DNA from: Bacillota bacterium
GTDB lineage: Bacteria; Bacillota; DTU025
Direction: 5' to 3'
Assembly: GCA_012842765.1 (NCBI GenBank)
Contig: DUWJ01000134.1
Span: 1 to 13,118, forward strand
DNA length: 13,118 bases
In this document: one piece after another, positions 1-5,485 of the stretch
Layout: every line of letters starts with the position of its first letter
How positions within the stretch are numbered: position 1 is the stretch's first letter
The notes under the pieces: model-generated
What the model was told of the DNA's origin: nothing
What the model saw: the letters and a program-made list of their open reading frames with translations, nothing else
Databases searched by the model: none
Made by a program: the position numbers and the translations under genes

Positions 1-131
1 AATGTTGCTAGATCCCAAAGCCATGTAATACAATGCCTATTCCGATGCAAGCTGCAATGGGTATCATTGGGATGCGGGTTGCACTGACTTCCTGAAAGAG
101 GATTGGGGCGACTGGCACCGGCAGTAGATTG

Positions 132-158
132 GCTATATCAGTTGTAGGTATAGCAACT
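132..158. repeat. Two overlapping inverted repeats
   Basis: GCTATA at 132-137 is mirrored by TATAGC at 149-154 (11-base spacer). AGTTG at 140-144 is mirrored by CAACT at 154-158 (9-base spacer). The two dyads interleave, so they could not both form as hairpins. They lie upstream of the candidate -10 box, where an operator would be plausible. The arms are only 5-6 bases, so chance is a serious alternative. Confidence 0.2.
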
Positions 159-213
159 CAAGGGGTATTTGGCTTCTGCGAAGTTCTGGGAGTGGGGAGG
201 TGCTGTTCGGATA

Positions 214-219
214 TATAAT
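214..219 (+). promoter_or_regulatory. Candidate -10 promoter box (TATAAT)
   Basis: A perfect match to the sigma-70/sigma-A -10 consensus lies about 70 bases before the first gene of the run, in an AT-rich patch of otherwise GC-richer DNA. No convincing -35 box exists 16-18 bases upstream, where the sequence is G-rich, and there is no TGn extended -10. The placement suits an operon promoter, giving a leader of roughly 60 bases, but a chance match is quite possible. Confidence 0.3.
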
Positions 220-288
220 GGTGCTTTTGTGCGACATAATCGGAACGTTTAGGTGTCTGTAATCGCTTAGTGGGAGTAGGGACAGCAG

Positions 289-1179
289 TTGAAATCATGG
301 CGCTTGGGGTCGTACAAATCAATCCTGGCCGACCTGAGCCTAGTAGGGATATGCGTTATATGGGGAACGAGCTTCGCCATAGTCAAGACAGTGCTGGGCG
401 ACACGAATCCGGCCACTTTTATTGCGGCAAGATTTGTACTTGCTACGGTTCTTCTCGGGCTCGTTGCGGGTCGGCGCCTTCGTGGACTGGACTGGGAATA
501 CTGTAAGGCAGGGTTCGCGCTGGCAATCCCCCTCATGCTCGGGTTTTTAACCCAAACTCGCGGGTTGCAGGGGACTACTGCGTCCAAGGCCGGGTTCATC
601 ACAGGGATGCACGTAGTTTTTACGCTTTTCCTTGAACAGAAGGTCCTCAAGAATCGCATCATGCCATATCAGATCACAGGCGTTGGTGTTGCAGTTGCAG
701 GGCTTGGCCTTCTCACACTGGACAGGCTGTCGCCTCCGACATATGGCGATATTCTGATCTTAGTGTGCGCATTTTGCTTTGCGGTCCACATAATCCTCCT
801 AGCCAGGTATTCGCCGACCATGGACGGCTTGCTCCTGTCATTTACCCAGATGGCATGGGCTGCGGTCTTTTCGGTGTTGGCTGCAGGATCCGACATAGTC
901 CAGATATTCCAATTCGACAAGGACTTAGTCCTCTCCGTAGCCTACCTTGGTGCAACAGGAACAGCGCTTGCTTATCTCGTTCAGACTACAGCTCAAAAAT
1001 ATACGCCGCCTACACGGGCGGCCCTGATACTCCAGACCGAACCGATTTTTACATCCATCTTTGCGCGGCTATGGTTGGGGGAGCGTCTCAGCGTGCAGCA
1101 GGCGATTGGGGCCATTCTCATACTAGCCGGCATTCTGCTGTGTCAGGTTGGTGATATCAAACGATCCAGGGAGGTGTGA
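289..1179 (+). CDS. EamA/DMT-family membrane transporter
   Basis: This is a 296-residue integral membrane protein of the drug/metabolite transporter (DMT) superfamily, built from two EamA repeats. About ten hydrophobic segments can be read, roughly at residues 12-33, 42-62, 74-92, 98-114, 126-143, 152-172, 181-199, 212-231, 244-262 and 271-288. Family marks include the early IWGTSFA stretch (24-30) and, in the second repeat, TEP (249-251) followed by GER (263-265) before the last helix. EamA proteins export amino acids, metabolites or drugs; the substrate cannot be read from sequence. The start is TTG at 289, since a TAG lies in frame at 277-279; AGGGA at 278-282 is a modest ribosome binding site. 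It ends four bases before the tldD start, so the two are probably co-transcribed. The family is secure; the specific role is unknown. Confidence 0.9.
   Translation: MKSWRLGSYKSILADLSLVGICVIWGTSFAIVKTVLGDTNPATFIAARFVLATVLLGLVAGRRLRGLDWEYCKAGFALAIPLMLGFLTQTRGLQGTTASKAGFITGMHVVFTLFLEQKVLKNRIMPYQITGVGVAVAGLGLLTLDRLSPPTYGDILILVCAFCFAVHIILLARYSPTMDGLLLSFTQMAWAAVFSVLAAGSDIVQIFQFDKDLVLSVAYLGATGTALAYLVQTTAQKYTPPTRAALILQTEPIFTSIFARLWLGERLSVQQAIGAILILAGILLCQVGDIKRSREV
1168..1174 (+). promoter_or_regulatory. Ribosome binding site deciding the tldD start
   Basis: AGGGAGG sits over the end of the transporter gene, about nine bases before TTG at 1184. It supports that TTG over the longer in-frame TTG at 1148, which would add twelve residues overlapping the transporter gene and has no comparable site in front of it. 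Confidence 0.7.
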
Positions 1180-1183
1180 TGGC

Positions 1184-2629
1184 TTGAGAGTTCTCGAAAT
1201 AGCGCTAGACAGAGCCTGCGCGACCGGAGCGGAATATGCGGATGTTCGTGCGTTGCATCAGACGGAGGAGAGGCTCTCTGTTCGCAATGGTGTTGTGGAG
1301 CGGGCCACGAGCGGAGTCTCGCATGGCATAGGCGTTAGGGCACTTGTGGATGGGGCATGGGGATTCGCCGCAAGCTGTGTTGTGAGCGAGAGCGAGGCTG
1401 CCAGAGTTGCTGCGGAGGCAGTAGAGATTGCCAGGGCAAGCGCAATGGCAAAGAAGTGCGACGTTGTTCTTGCGCCACTCGATCCTGTAGTTGTGGAGTG
1501 GGAGTCGCCATGTGCCATAGATCCTTGGTCAGTTCCGAGGGCTCAGAAGATAGACCTTCTCAGGGAGGCTTGCAGCCGCGCGATGTCCGGCGGAAGCGAT
1601 GTGCGCTATGCATCGGCGTCCATGAATGCGATAAGGGATGATAAGGCCTATGCCAACTCTGAGGGGGCGCGGATTCGGCAGCGGACCACGGTCACTTCGG
1701 CGGGCATCAAGGCGATAGCTCTTGGCAACGGAGAGATGCAGGTCAGATCGTATCCTGGGACGTTTGAAGGCAATGTGAGGCAGGCAGGGTACGAATGGAT
1801 AGAGGAGATGGACATTGCTGGACACGCGGCTGAAATCGGGAAACAAGCTCAGGCTCTCCTCGCGGCCCAACAATGCCCGCAGATAAAGACCACTCTGATA
1901 CTGGGTACCAATCAGTTGGCACTGCAGATACATGAGTCTTGCGGTCATCCGACGGAGCTGGACCGAGTCTATGGCTATGAGGCGTCTTATGCGGGAACGA
2001 GTTTTCTTGATCCTGGCAAGCTGGGAGACTTCAGGTATGGATCTGACTTGGTCAACATCTACGCCGATTCGACGATTCCAGGAGGGCTTGGTACCTTTGC
2101 GTACGATGATGAAGGGGTTCGGTCTTGCCGAACCGATCTGGTTAGAAATGGCATGTTCGAGGCGTATCTGATGTCGAGGGAGACTGCTGCAAGGCTTGGA
2201 AAGACCAGCAATGGTTGTATGAGAGCGAGCGGATGGGATAGAATGCCCATCATAAGGATGACCAATATATGCCTTGAGCCGGGTAACGAGACCCTCGAAT
2301 CCCTCATCCGCGGAACTGATGATGGCATATTCATGGACGGGATAAAGAGTTGGAGCATTGATGACAGGCGCTTAAACTTCCAATTTGGAAGCGAGATCGG
2401 CTGGCGGATACGCAATGGCCAGCTTGCGGAGATGGTGAAGAATCCAACATACACAGGAATAACTCCAGAGTTTTGGAATTCATGCGATGGTATCGCGGGG
2501 TCTGACGAATGGGTGCTGTGGGGCTTTCCTAACTGCGGAAAGGGAGAGCCCAGCCAGGTCATGTTTGTTGGGCATGGCACTGCGCCTGCGAGGTTCAGGA
2601 ATGTGAAGGTAGGTGTCGGAAGATGGTAG
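1184..2629 (+). CDS. tldD: TldD family zinc metalloprotease
   Basis: This is the catalytic subunit of the TldD/TldE protease. In characterised systems the heterodimer degrades unfolded peptides threaded into its cavity, removes the leader of microcin B17 and degrades the antitoxin CcdA. From TTG at 1184 it is 481 residues, the usual TldD length. The zinc motif HExxxH reads HESCGH at residues 250-255. The C-terminal hallmark NCGKGEPSQ is present with its cysteine at residue 451, and GYDDEGV-like, SRETAARLG and RMTN blocks lie between. The motif has Ser-Cys where the better known E. coli form has Ala-Val (HEAVGH), which suggests a different TldD branch but keeps all three key residues. It overlaps tldE by 7 bases, so the two subunits are probably translationally coupled. 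The substrate is unknown. Confidence 0.94.
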   Translation: MRVLEIALDRACATGAEYADVRALHQTEERLSVRNGVVERATSGVSHGIGVRALVDGAWGFAASCVVSESEAARVAAEAVEIARASAMAKKCDVVLAPLDPVVVEWESPCAIDPWSVPRAQKIDLLREACSRAMSGGSDVRYASASMNAIRDDKAYANSEGARIRQRTTVTSAGIKAIALGNGEMQVRSYPGTFEGNVRQAGYEWIEEMDIAGHAAEIGKQAQALLAAQQCPQIKTTLILGTNQLALQIHESCGHPTELDRVYGYEASYAGTSFLDPGKLGDFRYGSDLVNIYADSTIPGGLGTFAYDDEGVRSCRTDLVRNGMFEAYLMSRETAARLGKTSNGCMRASGWDRMPIIRMTNICLEPGNETLESLIRGTDDGIFMDGIKSWSIDDRRLNFQFGSEIGWRIRNGQLAEMVKNPTYTGITPEFWNSCDGIAGSDEWVLWGFPNCGKGEPSQVMFVGHGTAPARFRNVKVGVGRW

Positions 2630-3978
2630 GCCAGGAGCGTGCGCAGGAGATAGTCGAAGCGGCCATTTCAGCCTGCAGAGCTGATGCTGTCGAAGCTGTA
2701 CTCATGAGCGACGTTGACAACCTTACCAGGTTTGCAAATTCTGAGATCCATCAGAACGCTTCGGTCTCGTCAGACATCTTGTATGTGAGGGCCATTTGTG
2801 GAAAACGTGAGGGATGGGCGACTACAAATCAGCTGACCTCGGAAGCTGTTAGGGACGCTGCGGCGCTGGCGGTGGAGATCGCCATGGTTCAACCTGAAAA
2901 TCCCGATTTTCCGGGTTTGGCAGGGCTGTGTAGATATGAGGAAGCTGGTGGCTACGACGAGCGAACGGCATCCTTTTCGGCCCGCGAGAGAGCCATGGCT
3001 GTGAAGGCAATCACAGCCATAGCTGACAAGCATGAACTCAACGCCTCCGGGGCGTTTCGTACGAGGGTTACTGGCATGGCGATTGCAAACTCTGAAGGAG
3101 CCAGCGCGTGGATGAGAGGGACAGATTCCGCAATAAGCGCGGTGATCATGACGGGATACGATTCCAATGCCGGATCAGGCTACGCTGAAGCGGCGTCCTG
3201 GTCAGCGGGGAATCTTGACGCGCGGGCTATCGGAGAAAGGGCTGTGGAGAAGTGCCTTTCTTCCAGGAATCCTGGTGCATTAGAGCCTGGCGAATACGAA
3301 GCCATTCTTGAGCCAGCTGCAGTAGTCGACATGATGGAGACCCTGGCTTTGATGGGCATCAATGGGATATCATTCATAGAGGGAAGAAGTTATGCTAGCG
3401 GACGGATAGGTTCAAAGATCACGTCCGATATGGTGACTATCGAGGATAACTGGCATGACCCGGGCCTCTTGCCGCGGCCATTCGATCTGGAAGGGGTTCC
3501 GCGACGGCCCGTGACCCTTATCGAACACGGCGTGGCGTCCGGCATGATCTTTGACAGACTTGCAGCCAAGAAAGCGGGGACAGAGTCGACCGGGCATGCC
3601 CTTGTTGGGGGCGCCCTCAAAGGCGGCTACCCACTGCATCTGCGGATGAGCCCCGGGGAATCGTCCATTGGGGAAATGGTGGCCAGCACCGGGCGGGGCG
3701 TTTACGTAACGCGGTTCAACTACACCAATGTGGTGCATCCGACGAAAACGATTTTTACGGGGATGACGCGGGACGGCACTTACCTTATTGAAGACGGCCG
3801 AATAGTTCGGCCGCTGCGGAATCTGAGGTTCACTGATTCAATACTCGACGGAATTCTTGCGAACATAGTTGCTGTGTCGCGCGACACAGAGCTGTTGCCG
3901 GTTGCGGGGGGCCGCGGAATATACCGGGCGCCTGCTATCAAGACGGCAAAACTAAATTTCATAGGCACGACTGCGTAG
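2623..3978 (+). CDS. tldE: TldE/PmbA family protein, partner of TldD
   Basis: This is the non-catalytic partner subunit of the TldD/TldE protease, 451 residues, close to the family's usual 450. It is homologous to TldD but lacks HExxxH: the matching stretch reads LEPAAVVDMMETL, as in other TldE proteins. Other family blocks are ANSEGA in the first half, GYDSNAGSGYAE near residues 177-188, and the C-terminal TKTIFTGMTRDGTYLIEDGRI-type region near residues 370-395. The start is ATG at 2623, seven bases inside the end of tldD, with AAGGTAGGTG at 2606-2615 as ribosome binding site. Overlap with tldD fits production of a one-to-one heterodimer. A strong 8-bp hairpin at 3795-3813 falls inside the coding sequence. 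Family assignment is firm; the cellular substrate is not known. Confidence 0.93.
   Translation: MVGQERAQEIVEAAISACRADAVEAVLMSDVDNLTRFANSEIHQNASVSSDILYVRAICGKREGWATTNQLTSEAVRDAAALAVEIAMVQPENPDFPGLAGLCRYEEAGGYDERTASFSARERAMAVKAITAIADKHELNASGAFRTRVTGMAIANSEGASAWMRGTDSAISAVIMTGYDSNAGSGYAEAASWSAGNLDARAIGERAVEKCLSSRNPGALEPGEYEAILEPAAVVDMMETLALMGINGISFIEGRSYASGRIGSKITSDMVTIEDNWHDPGLLPRPFDLEGVPRRPVTLIEHGVASGMIFDRLAAKKAGTESTGHALVGGALKGGYPLHLRMSPGESSIGEMVASTGRGVYVTRFNYTNVVHPTKTIFTGMTRDGTYLIEDGRIVRPLRNLRFTDSILDGILANIVAVSRDTELLPVAGGRGIYRAPAIKTAKLNFIGTTA
3795..3813. repeat. Strong GC-rich hairpin inside tldE
   Basis: CGGCCGAA, a three-base TAG loop, then TTCGGCCG form a perfect 8-bp stem 165 bases before the tldE stop. 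No T tract follows, so it is not an intrinsic terminator. It codes for GRIVRP, a typical TldE motif, and may be a codon-choice accident or a local mRNA structure. Confidence 0.55.
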
Positions 3979-4002
3979 CGAAGAGGAGCTGACTTTTGAT
4001 CC

Positions 4003-5481
4003 ATGAATGCGGACTCAACATCGTCTAAAGATAGAAAAGTAAGGGTTAGGATCGCGCCATCGCCCACAGGCAATTGCCATGTGGGGACGGCTCGGACTGC
4101 TCTGTACAACATGCTTTTTGCGCGGAAATACGGCGGCACATTCGTCCTGAGAATTGACAACACTGACCTTGAACGAAGCACAAAAGAGTCAGAAGAAGGC
4201 GTCCTTGAAGGCTTGAGATGGCTGGGAATCAAGTGGGATGAAGGGCCGGACATAGGAGGGCCTTACGGTCCATATCGCCAGCTGGAACGGATGGATACCT
4301 ACAAGGAAACTGTGGAGAAATTGCTTTCGGAGGGCAAAGCCTATTACTGCTATTGCACCCCTTCAGAGCTTGAGGAAGAGCGCAAGGCAGCGCTGGCTGC
4401 CGGAAAGCCTCCTCGATATTCCGGAAAGTGCAGGGAACTGAGTAGTGCGGACCGCGCGAGGCTGGAGGCGGAAGGAAGAAGGCCTGTGGTAAGGCTTCGT
4501 GTCCCCGATGTCACTTTGTCTTTTGACGATCTTATACGCGGGCATCAACAGAAAGACATGTCGGAGCGGGGAGATTTCATCATATTCAAGTCTGATGGCA
4601 CTCCTGTGTACAACTTCGCCACTGTTGTGGACGAGCATTACATGGAGATGAGTCACGTATTCAGGGCAGTCGAGCACCTGACCAACACTTTCGACCAAGT
4701 ATGCGTATACACAGCGATGGGATGGGAGCCACCTCAGTTCGGACACCTTACTCTAATGCTCAACCCTGACCGCACCAAGATCTCGAAGAGGGCTGGCGCA
4801 GTGTATATTGGCGAATTCAGGGAAATGGGTTATCTGCCAGAGGCCGTCATAAACTTCCTTGCCCTTCTGGGCTGGAACCCCGGCACTGAACAAGAGATAT
4901 TCAGCATAGATGAGCTGGTGGAGGCATTTTCCGTGGACACGCTGTCAAAATCGGACGCTGTGTTCGACATGAAGAAACTGGACTGGTTCAACGGAGTCTA
5001 CATCAGGAGTCTCACCGTGCCTGATTTGGCCTCCAGAGTTCGCCCTTTTATGGAGGCTGCAGGCTATTCGGTTGACGATACCGACTATCTGGAACGGGCA
5101 GTGGCGCTCATCACCGACAGGATAGGCAAGCTCACCGAGGCGCCGGATTTGCTTGGATTCCTCTTCGTCGACGACGTGGAACTTGACCCGAGCGCTCTCA
5201 AGACCAAAGCCAAGTTTTCGTACGACGACATAGCGCGCGGGCTTAAGGCGTCTGCTGACGCGCTCGAGAAGGTATCGACGTGGGAGCATGAGCCGATAGA
5301 GGAGGCACTCAGAGGGACCGCAACTGAGCTTGGCTGGAAAGCAGGGGAGCTGCTGATGCCTGTGAGGATTGCTGTTACTGGCCGCCGAGTCACCCCGCCT
5401 CTCTTCGAGAGCCTTGTGCTGCTGGGCCGGGATCGATCTTTGGCCCGGATCAGAAAAGCCATAGCGCTTTTGGAGGAATAG
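4003..5481 (+). CDS. gltX: Glutamyl-tRNA synthetase
   Basis: This class I aminoacyl-tRNA synthetase charges tRNA with glutamate using ATP. It is 492 residues, full family length. The HIGH motif is HVGT at residues 26-29, inside SPTGNCHVGTART, and the KMSKS motif is KISKR at 259-263. Between them lie the catalytic fold and the stem-contact region; the C-terminal third is the helical anticodon-binding domain. The usual RIEDTD block reads RIDNTD. The zinc-type element reads C116-x-C118-x24-C143-x-E145, with Glu where E. coli has His. Arg373 in AVALITDRIGKL aligns with Arg358 of Thermus thermophilus GluRS, a residue tied to discrimination against tRNA(Gln). ATG at 4003 is the first possible start, because a TGA is in frame just upstream at 3997; GAGGAG at 3983-3988 is rather distant (14 bases). 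pcrA follows after 4 bases. Confidence 0.95.
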   Translation: MNADSTSSKDRKVRVRIAPSPTGNCHVGTARTALYNMLFARKYGGTFVLRIDNTDLERSTKESEEGVLEGLRWLGIKWDEGPDIGGPYGPYRQLERMDTYKETVEKLLSEGKAYYCYCTPSELEEERKAALAAGKPPRYSGKCRELSSADRARLEAEGRRPVVRLRVPDVTLSFDDLIRGHQQKDMSERGDFIIFKSDGTPVYNFATVVDEHYMEMSHVFRAVEHLTNTFDQVCVYTAMGWEPPQFGHLTLMLNPDRTKISKRAGAVYIGEFREMGYLPEAVINFLALLGWNPGTEQEIFSIDELVEAFSVDTLSKSDAVFDMKKLDWFNGVYIRSLTVPDLASRVRPFMEAAGYSVDDTDYLERAVALITDRIGKLTEAPDLLGFLFVDDVELDPSALKTKAKFSYDDIARGLKASADALEKVSTWEHEPIEEALRGTATELGWKAGELLMPVRIAVTGRRVTPPLFESLVLLGRDRSLARIRKAIALLEE

Positions 5482-5485
5482 GGGC

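Larger units (their letters stand above)
1..288. other. Gene-poor leader region upstream of the operon
   Basis: I see no gene here that I can defend. On the plus strand a frame open from the left edge ends at a TAA at 26-28 and could be the last few codons of a gene lying mostly outside the window. Short ATG frames at 34-96 (20 codons) and 218-262 (14 codons) have no recognisable product. On the minus strand a 49-codon stop-to-stop frame (157 down to 8) is strikingly hydrophobic but has no ATG. The region also holds a TATAAT box at 214-219, a purine-rich GGGGAGGTG at 194-202, and two overlapping dyads at 132-158. No tRNA-like T-loop, riboswitch core or hairpin followed by a T tract was seen. 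Confidence 0.6.

Noticed and set aside
34..96. 20-codon ATG frame in the leader, considered as a peptide precursor for TldD/TldE
   Set aside because: No ribosome binding site precedes it, it has no core-peptide features such as a Cys/Ser/Thr-rich tail, and frames this short are expected by chance.
235..240. CATAAT as a second -10 box
   Set aside because: It is a weaker match than TATAAT at 214-219 and also has no -35 partner at suitable spacing.
1..288. tRNA, riboswitch or intrinsic terminator in the leader
   Set aside because: No T-loop GGTTCRA pattern, no recognised aptamer core, and no GC stem followed by a run of T was found by eye.
1148..1183. Longer TldD start at TTG 1148
   Set aside because: It would overlap the transporter gene by 32 bases, lacks a good binding site, and makes the protein longer than the usual 481 residues.
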